12,838 bases of DNA from positions 1 to 12,838 of the forward strand of contig JAFTNX010000117.1 of NCBI GenBank assembly GCA_017451665.1, written 5' to 3'. Position numbers and translations under genes: made by a program. Shown here piece by piece: positions 5,863-12,838 of the stretch. Position 1 is the first letter of the stretch, and each line of letters starts with the position of its first letter. The notes under the pieces were generated by a model, which was not told the origin of the DNA, did no database searches, and saw only the letters and a program-made list of their open reading frames with translations. The DNA comes from Oscillospiraceae bacterium. Lineage in GTDB: Bacteria > Bacillota > Clostridia > Oscillospirales > Ruminococcaceae.

Positions 5863-7635
5863 CTATTGTTTTTTGCTTCGCATTTTTTCAGCAAAAGCAA
5901 GAAAATCATCATCACTGAATTCACTACCATTGTTTTCAGCGCCGATAGTGTGATTGTTAAGAACATCTATATAATCCGATACAGCCTCCCAGCTTTCGGG
6001 ATGTTCCTTTGATAAAGCAATTATTTCGGATATTTTACCCATTTCTTCGGGGGAAAATTCACCGTGAAATGAAGAAATTGAAAAATCATCACCGTTTTTT
6101 ATCTTTTCAATAAGATTTTTGTAGATTTTACGGTTTATATCAGAAATAAAACGCTCTTCTTTAAGCATATCCGAGATAATTCCCGCCTTGTCAGGGTTAA
6201 AGAAAATGTAACTCAGTATGCCTTTTTCAGCCTTGACTTCACGCCTGTGAAGAGTTTCGTTAGGGTTTAGCTTGTCCCTCTTGGCGTCAGCAAAGGTAGC
6301 CGTTCTGTTCCACTCACGCTTCTTTTCAGCACGTTCCTTTTTGCGTATTGCAGCCACAACCTCCTGCTCAACAATGCCCTTGGCAACATTGTTTTCAGCA
6401 GAAACCCTTGATATATAAACCTCACGCTCAATAGGACTTTTAATATCAGCTAAAACATTAAAGCAACGCTTTAAGTATTCAACCTTACCTATGTCGCTGT
6501 CAAGGTCAAGCCCGTTTTTGCATTTTAAAAGCTCAAAGTTAATTGCTCCGTCAGAATTATCAAGCAAATTCTGAAAAGCAGTAGGCCCGAACTTCTGTAT
6601 AAATTCGTCAGGGTCTTTAGCACCCTGCATTTTAATAACTCTCGTGTTAATTCCCACATCAGAAAGAATATTCAGAGCTTTCTGTGTGGCTTTCTGACCT
6701 GCCTCGTCGGAGTCGTAACAGATAATAACCTCGTCGCAGTACTGACTCATCAGCCTTGCGTGTTCAGGTGTAATGGCAGTTCCACAGGTGGCAACAGCGT
6801 TTTCAAAGCCCGACTGGTGCAGGGAAATAACGTCCATATTACCCTCACAAAGAAGTATCTGCTTTTTCTTGGCAGCAAGATTTTTTGCGTAATTTAGGCA
6901 AAACAGCGTTCTGTTTTTCTGGAATACCAGAGTTTCCTTGGAGTTTAAATACTTTCGTGAATCTTCCGTTCCCAAAGCACGTCCACCAAAAGCAATAATG
7001 TTTCCTCTCAAATCAAAGAAAGGGAACATAACTCTGTCCATAAAAAAGTCAAAAGTCCCGTTTGTCTTGCCTGAAACCGTAATAAGGCTTCCGTCAATAA
7101 GCTCCTGCTCGGTAAAGCCTTCACCCAGAAGATGATACTTCAAATCATTCCAGCTGTTTGTAGCAACACCAAGCCCGAATTTCTTGATAGTTTCAGGTTT
7201 AAGACCTCGGTTAAGAAGATATTCAAGACCTTTTTTGCCTTTTTCAGTCTTTAAATTCTTATAAAAAAACTTCGCAGCAGCCTTGTTCATATCATAAAGA
7301 CGCTGCTTTTTCTTGGCAATACCGTCATCACCAAAACGTGAGTCCTCCGGCATAGCCATTCCACTTTTCTGCGCAAGCAGTTTAACAGCTTCAATGTAGC
7401 TTAAATTTTCAATCTGCATAACAAAGGAGATAACATCTCCACCAGCCCCACAACCAAAACAATAAAAGCTTTCGGTGTCAGGATAAACTACACAGGAAGG
7501 CGTTTTTTCGCTGTGAAAAGGGCAGAGGCACTTTGAAGTACGTCCTGCTCTTTTGAGAGTGACATAAGATGACATTACATCATCTATTCTGTTCATAGAA
7601 CGAAGTCGTTCAAGAAAATCAGCAGGTAATGCCAT
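5863..7635 (-). CDS. dnaG: DNA primase (DnaG)
   Basis: A 590-aa primase that makes the RNA primers used by the replication fork. The N-terminal CHC2-type zinc domain has C38, H41, C59 and C62 (CPFH...YCFGC). The RNA-polymerase core/TOPRIM domain follows, with the invariant glutamate E264 in CEGNMDV and the metal-binding pair D308/D310 in CYDSDEAG, then KDPDEF (340-345). The C-terminal region after about residue 440, which in this family contacts the DnaB/DnaC helicase, is less conserved and helical. The length is normal and all catalytic residues are present. The ATG at 7635 has AGGAGG 5 bases upstream. The stop is TAG. It follows dgt by 15 bases and precedes rpoD by 30, so co-transcription is likely. 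Confidence 0.98.
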   Translation of the reverse strand: MALPADFLERLRSMNRIDDVMSSYVTLKRAGRTSKCLCPFHSEKTPSCVVYPDTESFYCFGCGAGGDVISFVMQIENLSYIEAVKLLAQKSGMAMPEDSRFGDDGIAKKKQRLYDMNKAAAKFFYKNLKTEKGKKGLEYLLNRGLKPETIKKFGLGVATNSWNDLKYHLLGEGFTEQELIDGSLITVSGKTNGTFDFFMDRVMFPFFDLRGNIIAFGGRALGTEDSRKYLNSKETLVFQKNRTLFCLNYAKNLAAKKKQILLCEGNMDVISLHQSGFENAVATCGTAITPEHARLMSQYCDEVIICYDSDEAGQKATQKALNILSDVGINTRVIKMQGAKDPDEFIQKFGPTAFQNLLDNSDGAINFELLKCKNGLDLDSDIGKVEYLKRCFNVLADIKSPIEREVYISRVSAENNVAKGIVEQEVVAAIRKKERAEKKREWNRTATFADAKRDKLNPNETLHRREVKAEKGILSYIFFNPDKAGIISDMLKEERFISDINRKIYKNLIEKIKNGDDFSISSFHGEFSPEEMGKISEIIALSKEHPESWEAVSDYIDVLNNHTIGAENNGSEFSDDDFLAFAEKMRSKKQ

Positions 7636-7650
7636 AAGTCCTCCTAAAAA

Positions 7651-8658
7651 TTAAAATCTTTCCCAGCCCACAGGAATAAATAAATTTGAAAATACATTTA
7701 TTGCATAGCTGTCTGTCATTCCTGCAACATAGTCGCATACAGCCCTGTCAATTCCGTATTTTTCTGCAAGCTTACGATAAAGCTCAGGCATCTTTTCACT
7801 ATGCTTGTAAAAATGCTCATAAAGCTTTGAAATCATATCCTGTGCCTTTGCTTCTTCCGACTTGCAAAGGGGATTGGTATATACACTTTCAAACATAAAC
7901 TTGTGAAGCTTTTCGTGAGCTTCCTTTATGTTATCAGAAATTTTTATGTCACAAGCACCGTTAGAAATAATTGAACTAACAAGTGTTGTTATTCTCTCGC
8001 TTTTTGAATGTCCTAAAATCTCAGTAATCTCACAAGGCAGGTCGCTTTCCTTAATAACACCTGCTCTTACCGAGTCGTCAATGTCGTGATTTATGTAAGC
8101 AATAACGTCAGCAAGCCTTACAATGTAGCCCTCTTTTGTATCAGCAATCTGATTTGTATGCTTTAAAATTCCGTCACGCACTTCATAAGTAAGATTAAGA
8201 CCTTTTCCGTCGTTTTCAATAACGTCAACAACCCTTAATCCCTGCGAATAATGCTTAAAACCGTCAGGACAAAGCTGATTTAACATTCTTTCTCCTGCGT
8301 GTCCGAAAGGTGTGTGTCCCAAATCGTGACCTAAAGCAATAGCCTCTGTCAAATCTTCATTTAAAAGCAAAGCCTTTGAAATAGTTCTTGCAATCTGTGA
8401 AACCTCAAGTGTGTGAGTAAGTCTTGTTCTGTAATGGTCACCCGACGGAATAAGAAAAACCTGAGTTTTCTGCTTTAAACGTCTGAATGAGTTTGAATGA
8501 ATAATCTTGTCCCTGTCACGCTGAAATTCTGTTCTGAGGGTATCTTTTTCAACGTCAGTCTGTCTGCCCTTTGTATTTTTTGAAAGGCAGGCGTATTCGC
8601 ATAAAGTCTGTTCTTCAAGATTTTCAAGAATTTCTCTTGTTGTGAGATTACCACTCAT
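7651..8658 (-). CDS. dgt: Deoxyguanosinetriphosphate triphosphohydrolase-like HD-domain protein (dNTPase)
   Basis: A 335-aa HD-superfamily dNTP triphosphohydrolase. It carries the N-terminal QRDRDKIIHSNSFRRLKQKTQVF signature (residues 46-68) and the metal-binding set H82 (TRLTHTLEV), H111-D112 (GHDLGHTPFGH) and D184 (RLADVIAYINHD). Family enzymes split dNTPs into deoxynucleoside and triphosphate, usually with allosteric dNTP control, and so trim the nucleotide pool. Substrate choice cannot be read here. The short version of about 335 aa is usual in Firmicutes and shorter than E. coli Dgt (about 505 aa). The gene precedes dnaG by 15 bases, a common Firmicute arrangement linking precursor pool and priming. 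The ATG has GGGGTGA about 7 bases upstream. The upstream 117 bases contain no fully convincing promoter (see findings). Confidence 0.93.
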   Translation of the reverse strand: MSGNLTTREILENLEEQTLCEYACLSKNTKGRQTDVEKDTLRTEFQRDRDKIIHSNSFRRLKQKTQVFLIPSGDHYRTRLTHTLEVSQIARTISKALLLNEDLTEAIALGHDLGHTPFGHAGERMLNQLCPDGFKHYSQGLRVVDVIENDGKGLNLTYEVRDGILKHTNQIADTKEGYIVRLADVIAYINHDIDDSVRAGVIKESDLPCEITEILGHSKSERITTLVSSIISNGACDIKISDNIKEAHEKLHKFMFESVYTNPLCKSEEAKAQDMISKLYEHFYKHSEKMPELYRKLAEKYGIDRAVCDYVAGMTDSYAINVFSNLFIPVGWERF

Positions 8659-8775
8659 AACGTCACCCCATTATAAAAAATATTCGCCCCGAATCAACAT
8701 CATTCACTATAATATACGTTTTTAGTATTTATTATCCCTTTATTATTTTTAACATTTTGTTATAATGCACAAATT
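8659..8775 (-). other. yigZ-dgt intergenic spacer, promoter unclear
   Basis: 117 AT-rich bases. On the minus strand TTGATT (8697-8692) and TATAAT (8675-8670) are 16 apart, but the start would fall at about 8663, within the Shine-Dalgarno of dgt. A second TATTAT/TATAGT block at 8714-8706 has no good -35. A small inverted repeat TAACA-TTT-TGTTA lies near 8750-8762 without a T-run long enough for a clear terminator. Confidence 0.35.
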
Positions 8776-9396
8776 TTAAGCAAAATCAGCATTCATAATT
8801 TCAGAATGTGACAATTCAATGTTTCCGTTGCACAAATCCGTCAGCTTTTCACAAAGGGAAGAGAAAAGGTGGGATTTCACAAGCATTTTAACCTTTACGT
8901 CATTCTCATAAATCGTGTCAAGAATTTTCACTTCATATTCTGGTAAAACGTAGCTGATTTTTCCGTAAAGTGAATAGTCGCACACAGCCTCAACCTCATA
9001 GCATTCGCACATTATCATTTTTACAGCCTCGTCAACAGCCAGCTTGCAGGCGTGTGAATACGCTCTTACAAGCCCTCCACCACCAAGAAGAATTCCCCCG
9101 AAATATCGTGTAACAACCACACAGACATCAGTAAGACCTTCCTTTTTAAGTACGTCAAGGACAGGCACACCAGCTGTGCCTTGTGGCTCTCCGTCGTCGC
9201 TGTAACGTGAAGTGTTTTCGTTACGGACAATGTAAGCGTATACGTTGTGCTTGGCTTTTCTGTGCATAGCCTTGATTTCGTTTATGAATTCAACAGCCTC
9301 GTCACCTGTTTCAACGTGCTTTATGTATCCGATAAATTCAGATTTTTTTTCAATAAATGACGCCTCTGCACGTCCGTTAATGGTTACATAATCCAT
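8776..9396 (-). CDS. yigZ: YigZ/IMPACT-family protein (UPF0029)
   Basis: A 206-aa protein of the YigZ (E. coli)/YvyE (B. subtilis)/IMPACT family. The N-terminal domain carries the conserved SDDGEPQGTAG (residues 66-76) and RYFGGILLGGGGLVRAY (97-113). The C-terminal ferredoxin-like domain is weakly conserved, as is usual. Length is normal. The biochemical role of bacterial members is not settled. The eukaryotic relative regulates the Gcn2 kinase, so links to translation or nucleic acids have been suggested. The frame opens at a GTG (9402), but that codon overlaps the GGAGGTG Shine-Dalgarno (9408-9402). The ATG at 9396, 7 bases after GGAGG, is the real start. It lies between the rpmE terminator and dgt. 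With no clear terminator after it, it may be transcribed into the dgt operon. Confidence 0.92.
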   Translation of the reverse strand: MDYVTINGRAEASFIEKKSEFIGYIKHVETGDEAVEFINEIKAMHRKAKHNVYAYIVRNENTSRYSDDGEPQGTAGVPVLDVLKKEGLTDVCVVVTRYFGGILLGGGGLVRAYSHACKLAVDEAVKMIMCECYEVEAVCDYSLYGKISYVLPEYEVKILDTIYENDVKVKMLVKSHLFSSLCEKLTDLCNGNIELSHSEIMNADFA

Positions 9397-9418
9397 AATC
9401 ACACCTCCATTATGTAAT

Positions 9419-9451
9419 AAAAAAACGGGGAAACCATATCGGAAACCCCGT
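9419..9451 (-). terminator. Intrinsic terminator after rpmE
   Basis: On the minus strand ACGGGG (9451-9446) pairs with CCCCGT (9430-9425). The interior has a symmetric TTT/TTT internal loop and a short CC/GG helix, and the stem is followed by TTTTTTT. It lies between the rpmE stop and the yigZ Shine-Dalgarno, and would isolate rpmE from yigZ at least in part. Confidence 0.8.
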
Positions 9452-9464
9452 CATTCTTTTAAGA

Positions 9465-9665
9465 TTAGTCGAGATTGAATCTCTTCTTAAATCTGTCAAC
9501 ACGTCCGCCTGTATCAACAAGCTTCTGCTTACCTGTGAAGTATGGGTGGCACTTTGAGCAGATTTCAACCTTGATGTTCTGCTTTGTTGAACGTGTTTCG
9601 ATTACGTTACCACAAGCACAAGTGATTGTAGTAGCTTCGTAATTTGGGTGAATTCCTTCTTTCAT
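9465..9665 (-). CDS. rpmE: 50S ribosomal protein L31 (zinc-binding form)
   Basis: A 66-aa large-subunit ribosomal protein, MKEGIHPNYE at the start and the HPYFTGKQKLVDTGGRVDRF segment (residues 40-59) near the end, as in the family. Four cysteines, C16, C18 (TCACGN) and C36, C39 (CSKC), mark the zinc-containing (C+) type, which in many bacteria is replaced by a cysteine-free paralogue under zinc limitation. The frame is open to a GTG at 9668, but the ATG at 9665 is 8 bases after GGAGG and gives the standard N-terminus. An out-of-frame ATG-TGA at 9670-9665 lies between the Shine-Dalgarno and this start. The gene has its own promoter, a leader of about 108 bases and a terminator. Confidence 0.97.
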   Translation of the reverse strand: MKEGIHPNYEATTITCACGNVIETRSTKQNIKVEICSKCHPYFTGKQKLVDTGGRVDRFKKRFNLD

Positions 9666-9715
9666 CACATAGTCCTCCTTTCTAAACCAAATATATGACT
9701 CACATAGAAGCCCAT
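9665..9715 (-). other. Possible 16-codon upstream ORF overlapping the rpmE start
   Basis: An ATG at 9715 opens a frame reading MGFYVSHIFGLERRTM and stopping with TGA at 9667-9665. The stop shares its last base with the first base of the rpmE ATG (TGATG). No good Shine-Dalgarno precedes 9715. Its final ATG-TGA, which follows AGGAGG by 3 bases, is by itself a start-stop pair. It could couple or dampen rpmE translation, or be chance. Confidence 0.25.
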
Positions 9716-9772
9716 CAATTCAGCTTAGACAGTAGTTCTATGGAATAATCATAAAAGGTTGCACATCGCAAC
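9703..9772 (-). promoter_or_regulatory. Structured rpmE mRNA leader (candidate L31 leader)
   Basis: The predicted rpmE transcript begins near 9773. Right at its 5' end GTTGC (9772-9768) pairs with GCAAC (9762-9758) around a 5-base loop. Further on CATAGAA (9742-9736) pairs with TTCTATG (9709-9703), enclosing 26 bases that can form a smaller AGC/GCT helix. The structure ends about 25 bases before the Shine-Dalgarno. Ribosomal protein leaders that bind the encoded protein are known, including ones upstream of L31 genes. I cannot match this to a known family by eye. Confidence 0.45.
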
Positions 9773-9779
9773 GCTAATA

Positions 9780-9808
9780 ATTATACCACATAATCTGACC
9801 GATTGCAA
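9780..9808 (-). promoter_or_regulatory. Strong sigma-A promoter of rpmE
   Basis: Minus-strand TTGCAA (9808-9803), a 17-base spacer and TATAAT (9785-9780) preceded by TGG make an extended -10. This is the same architecture as the promoter at 2597-2625. Start expected near 9773. Confidence 0.8.
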
Positions 9809-9831
9809 TAGTTTTTGCAAAAATTTTTATG

Positions 9832-9859
9832 TTGAATTTTTTCACAAATATGTTATAAT
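9832..9859 (+). promoter_or_regulatory. Sigma-A promoter of the 77-aa membrane protein gene
   Basis: TTGAAT (9832-9837), 16 bases, then TATAAT (9854-9859) with TGT before it (extended -10). Start expected near 9866, about 48 bases before the ATG at 9914. It is back to back with the rpmE promoter, with 23 bases between the two -35 boxes. Confidence 0.7.
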
Positions 9860-9913
9860 ATAAATAGAATATTTTGTCGTTTTTGACAGAAAAATAGAAA
9901 GGGTTGTATATTT

Positions 9914-10147
9914 ATGAGAGAAAAGCTTTTGTTTCTGGGTATGCTTGTAATGAGCGTGCTTTACTGCATTGAGGTTATCCCGGGTGGTAAGTTTGTAACA
10001 CTTAACTATGTAGGTTTCGGAATTGCACTTATCACAATCGTTCCGTGGCTTTTAAGTATTTTCATTTCTCTTAGAAAAAAGAGCAAGGCTAAGGCTGAAA
10101 AGGAAGCTGCAAAGGCTGCTAAAAAGGCTGAAAAAGAAAAGGATTAA
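9914..10147 (+). CDS. Small membrane protein of unknown function with Lys/Ala/Glu-rich tail
   Basis: I do not recognise this 77-aa protein. Residues 4-20 and about 28-52 are two hydrophobic segments joined by a short loop (EVIPGGKFVTLN). Residues 54-77 are a charged run of K, A and E, likely a cytoplasmic helix or short coiled coil. By the positive-inside rule both termini would be inside. It is likely a real gene: an extended -10 promoter and an AAAGGG Shine-Dalgarno (10 bases from ATG) precede it, and a strong terminator starts 4 bases after its stop, so it is a single-gene unit. It is divergent from rpmE, which gives no clear hint of role. The repeated GCT/GCA-AAG codons of the tail are low complexity, so similarity searches should use the first 55 residues. 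Confidence 0.75.
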   Translation: MREKLLFLGMLVMSVLYCIEVIPGGKFVTLNYVGFGIALITIVPWLLSIFISLRKKSKAKAEKEAAKAAKKAEKEKD

Positions 10148-10151
10148 CGTT

Positions 10152-10191
10152 AAAAAGGTACTTTGTCTTAAAAGGACAGAGTACCTTTTTT
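10152..10191 (+). terminator. Intrinsic terminator after the 77-aa protein gene
   Basis: AAGGTACTTTGTC pairs with GACAGAGTACCTT (one T-G wobble) around the loop TTAAAAG, ending in a run of six T. A preceding A-run (10152-10156) can pair with the T-run and may allow action on the other strand too. Confidence 0.9.
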
Positions 10192-10242
10192 GAAATTCTG
10201 CTTTATGTTCATATTTTTAGAAAGCCTGTTCAAAAATCGTTA

Positions 10243-10271
10243 TTGACTATAAAATACAGCCGTTATATAAT
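10243..10271 (+). promoter_or_regulatory. Near-consensus sigma-A promoter of the beta-galactosidase gene
   Basis: TTGACT (10243-10248), a 17-base spacer and a perfect TATAAT (10266-10271). Start expected near 10278. I see no clear operator or catabolite-responsive element (cre) between the preceding terminator and the gene. Confidence 0.8.
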
Positions 10272-10306
10272 TAAGAAAAAAACACAAGAAAGGTATGAAA
10301 TTTATT

Positions 10307-12838
10307 ATGGATATTCGCCTTATTTCAAAACCAGATACCCCTAAAAGTAAAATGATTTATCACGAAGACCCGTCACAGCTACATATAAACACACTTGACA
10401 GCCACAACTATTTTATCCCTTTTGATTTAAATGAAAATCCTTTTTCAGACAGGGAAAAATCATCACGCCTTGAATTTTTAAATGGCGAATGGGGATTTGT
10501 CTATTACGACAGCGTTATCGACCTGCCTGACGATTTTACTGAAATAAAGCCAGAAAAAACTATACCTGTACCATCAAACTGGCAGCTTCACGGTTACGAT
10601 ATACCACAGTATACAAACGTGTGCTATCCGATAACCTATGACCCGCCTTATGTCCCTGATGAAAACCCTGTTGGAGTTTACTATAAAACATACACCTATA
10701 CCCCTGATGGTATGAGAAAAATCCTCACCTTTGAGGGGGTTGACAGCTGTATGTACCTTTATGTTAATGGCGATTTTGTGGGCTATTCACAGGTATCCCA
10801 TATGACAAAGGAATTTGATATAACAGACTTCCTTACAGCAGGGGAAAACAAAATTACTGTTGCAGTTTTAAAATGGTGCGACGGCACATATCTTGAGGAC
10901 CAGGATAAAATAAGATTGTCAGGAATTTTCAGAGATGTTTATGTGCTTTCAAAATATGAGAATTCCCTTAAAGACTATACTGTAAAAACAATTCAGAATG
11001 GCAACAGCTGGGATTTTCTGTTTTCACCAAAGGGAAGTAACTGCGAAATTACCCTTAGTGATAAAGAGGGGAATGTTCTTTTTTGTGAAAAGATTTCAGA
11101 CGGAGAAACCTTCATAAAGTCAGTTTCTTTTCCAAACCTCTGGTCAGCTGAAACCCCATACCTCTATAACCTTACAATCAAAACCGAAAATGAAATTATC
11201 GGCGAAAAAGTCGGTTTCAGAAAAATCTGCGTTGAAAACGGCGTTATTAAAATTAACGGTAGTCCTGTAAAATTCCGTGGCGTAAACCGTCACGACAGCT
11301 ATCCTGACACAGGATATTATGCGTCGGTTTCACAGATGAAAAAAGACCTTTTCCTTATGAAACAGCATAACATAAACGGAATAAGAACTTCCCATTATCC
11401 GAATTCACCGATTTTTTATCAGCTTTGTGACGAATACGGCTTTTATGTTATCGACGAGGCAGACCTTGAAATGCACGGTTGTGTTGAGGTTTATAATAAC
11501 TTCAAATGGGAAAACGGCTATGACGGAATAGCACTTCTTGCAAGTGATGAACGTTTCAGAGAGGCAGTTGTTGACCGTTCAGAGCTTATGGTTTCAAGGG
11601 ATAAAAACCGACCTTGCGTTGTTATGTGGTCGCTGGGAAATGAAAGTGGCTACGGCACAAATCTTCTTGTAGCAGCACAATATATAAAATCGGCTGACGA
11701 TACACGACTTGTCCACTACGAAAGCACCCATAAGCTTGATGATACTTCTGATGAAATTCTCGATATGGTTTCAAAAATGTATCCACCACTTGAGGAAATG
11801 AAAAAGTATGTTTCTGATGAAAACAACACACGCCCTTATATTTTGTGTGAATACTGTCACGCTATGGGAAATGGCCCTGGTGACCTTGAAGATTATCACG
11901 AAACTTTCCATTCACACGAAAAATTCGCAGGTGGCTTTGTTTGGGAATGGTGCGACCACGCAGTTATTCAGGGGAAAACCGATGACAGCAGAATAAAATA
12001 CGGTTATGGTGGTGACTTTGGTGAACGCCATAACGACGGGAATTTCTGTATGGACGGACTGGTTTATCCCGACAGAACACCACATACAGGACTTCTTGAA
12101 TTAAAGCAGGTTTATCGCCCTCTTAGAGTTTCAAAGGGAAAAGAGCAGGGGACTTTTGTTATTAAAAACCTCTTGAATTTAGTAAATGCAGGGGAACTTT
12201 TAAATGCACACTACGAAATAACAACCGACGGAGAGATTCTCGCAAAGGGTAACTTTAATTTCAGCGTAACCCCTCTTGGTGAAACAGAAATTACAATTAC
12301 CGACGCTAAAAAAATATTCTCAAAAACAGCCTATATCCGTTTTATCTTTACAATGAAAGAAAGTACCCCTTGGTGTGATAAGGGCTTTGAAGTGTGCTTT
12401 GACCAGCTTTTACTTGAAAAAGCTGAAAGAACACCTGAAATCCCACAATTCCACAAGGATATTCAGGTGGAAGATTCACCAATGAGAGTTACAGTTTCTG
12501 ACGGAGAAACTGTATATAGCTTCAATAAGCGTACAGGAATGTTTGATTCCATAAAATACAAGAATAAGGAAATTCTCAATAAACCTCTTGAATTCAACTT
12601 TTTCAGAGCACCTACCGACAACGATAACGGACGCTGGGACTGGTACAGGGCACGCCTTAACGACTATGTAACAAAGGTTTATAACGTTGATGTAAACGGT
12701 GTTGAGGGTGGCGTTGAAATTATCGTTAAGCAGGCTTTTGGCTGGAGTATTTATCAGCCTTTTGCAAAAATGGAAACTACCTATACAATCTACGATTTTG
12801 GAAAAATGAAAATCGCAAGCACAATTGAAACCTCAAAC
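10307..12838 (+). CDS. lacZ: Beta-galactosidase, glycoside hydrolase family 2 (LacZ type), C-terminus cut off
   Basis: Open for 844 codons to the right edge, where about 150-200 residues are missing. It hydrolyses terminal beta-galactosides such as lactose, probably in the cytoplasm, since no signal peptide is visible. In order: the GH2 sugar-binding domain (PSNWQLHGYD at 89-98, then QYTNVCYPI), an Ig-like domain, and the TIM barrel beginning near RGVNRHDSYP (324-333). The acid/base is Glu446 in MWSLGNESGYGTN and the nucleophile is Glu515 in ILCEYCHAMGNGPGD. The linking domain follows, and then the beta-galactosidase small-chain domain with RAPTDNDNGRWDW (from 767). Both catalytic glutamates are intact. 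The start is uncertain: an ATG at 10295 is only 1 base after AAAGG, while the ATG at 10307 is 13 bases from it. I prefer 10307 because the other is too close. No transporter or regulator is visible in the window. Confidence 0.95.
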   Translation, partial: MDIRLISKPDTPKSKMIYHEDPSQLHINTLDSHNYFIPFDLNENPFSDREKSSRLEFLNGEWGFVYYDSVIDLPDDFTEIKPEKTIPVPSNWQLHGYDIPQYTNVCYPITYDPPYVPDENPVGVYYKTYTYTPDGMRKILTFEGVDSCMYLYVNGDFVGYSQVSHMTKEFDITDFLTAGENKITVAVLKWCDGTYLEDQDKIRLSGIFRDVYVLSKYENSLKDYTVKTIQNGNSWDFLFSPKGSNCEITLSDKEGNVLFCEKISDGETFIKSVSFPNLWSAETPYLYNLTIKTENEIIGEKVGFRKICVENGVIKINGSPVKFRGVNRHDSYPDTGYYASVSQMKKDLFLMKQHNINGIRTSHYPNSPIFYQLCDEYGFYVIDEADLEMHGCVEVYNNFKWENGYDGIALLASDERFREAVVDRSELMVSRDKNRPCVVMWSLGNESGYGTNLLVAAQYIKSADDTRLVHYESTHKLDDTSDEILDMVSKMYPPLEEMKKYVSDENNTRPYILCEYCHAMGNGPGDLEDYHETFHSHEKFAGGFVWEWCDHAVIQGKTDDSRIKYGYGGDFGERHNDGNFCMDGLVYPDRTPHTGLLELKQVYRPLRVSKGKEQGTFVIKNLLNLVNAGELLNAHYEITTDGEILAKGNFNFSVTPLGETEITITDAKKIFSKTAYIRFIFTMKESTPWCDKGFEVCFDQLLLEKAERTPEIPQFHKDIQVEDSPMRVTVSDGETVYSFNKRTGMFDSIKYKNKEILNKPLEFNFFRAPTDNDNGRWDWYRARLNDYVTKVYNVDVNGVEGGVEIIVKQAFGWSIYQPFAKMETTYTIYDFGKMKIASTIETSN

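Noticed and set aside
5759..6012. Plus-strand open frames across the dnaG-rpoD junction
   Set aside because: They are antisense to the ends of dnaG and rpoD, including the normal rpoD Shine-Dalgarno, and have no support of their own.
8749..8766. TAACA-TTT-TGTTA inverted repeat after yigZ as a terminator, and a plus-strand TATAAT at 8761-8766 as a promoter
   Set aside because: The stem is only 5 AT-rich base pairs with no proper T-run, and no plus-strand gene follows the TATAAT.
11622..11996. Short open frames on both strands within the beta-galactosidase gene
   Set aside because: They overlap the GH2 catalytic core, which is continuous in its own frame. No independent signals.

Overview
The window reads as chromosomal DNA from a low-to-moderate GC, endospore-forming Firmicute, most likely a gut or rumen Clostridia (Ruminococcus/Oscillospiraceae-like). 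The grounds are the spore-maturation pair spmA-spmB, an AbrB-like regulator with a CxxC...CxxC tail, the order dgt-dnaG-rpoD, AGGAGG-type ribosome binding sites, sigma-A promoters (TTGnnn-16/17-TATAAT, often with an extended TG) and a cell-wall-repeat surface protein. The genus is an inference. Most genes lie on the minus strand. Only the AbrB-like gene, a 77-aa membrane protein and a beta-galactosidase are on the plus strand.

Layout from left to right. (1) 1-2625, minus: a promoter drives a 664-aa membrane-anchored protein made of about 25 wall/glucan-binding-type repeats ending in a transglutaminase-like domain with an intact Cys-His-Asp set. An MBOAT-family O-acyltransferase follows after 11 bases and runs off the left edge. 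This looks like a surface-modification operon. (2) 2686-3813, minus: spmA-spmB, translationally coupled through an ATGA overlap and closed by a terminator. (3) 3849-4276: a compact divergent regulatory region, the AbrB-like gene, and a strong bidirectional terminator shared with the converging Rrf2 gene. A perfect 12-bp palindrome lies on the AbrB-like gene's -10 box. (4) 4274-8658, minus: the macromolecular-synthesis cluster dgt, dnaG (primase), rpoD (sigma-A) and an Rrf2-type Fe-S-like regulator, with 14-30 base gaps. (5) 8776-9396, minus: yigZ/IMPACT-family gene. (6) 9419-9808, minus: rpmE (L31) with its own terminator, strong promoter and a roughly 108-nt leader holding hairpins and an odd start-stop arrangement at the start codon. 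(7) 9832-10191, plus: a self-contained unit encoding an unrecognised 77-aa two-helix membrane protein. (8) 10243 to the right edge, plus: a near-consensus promoter and a GH2 beta-galactosidase truncated by the window.

The housekeeping part (replication priming, nucleotide pool, sigma factor, ribosomal protein) is ordinary. The parts that deserve a closer look are the repeat/transglutaminase-MBOAT pair, the spmA/AbrB-like divergent promoter with its palindrome, the Rrf2 gene appended to the rpoD operon, and the rpmE leader. I saw no mobile element, CRISPR array, tRNA or rRNA, and no intergenic stretch exceeds 300 bases.
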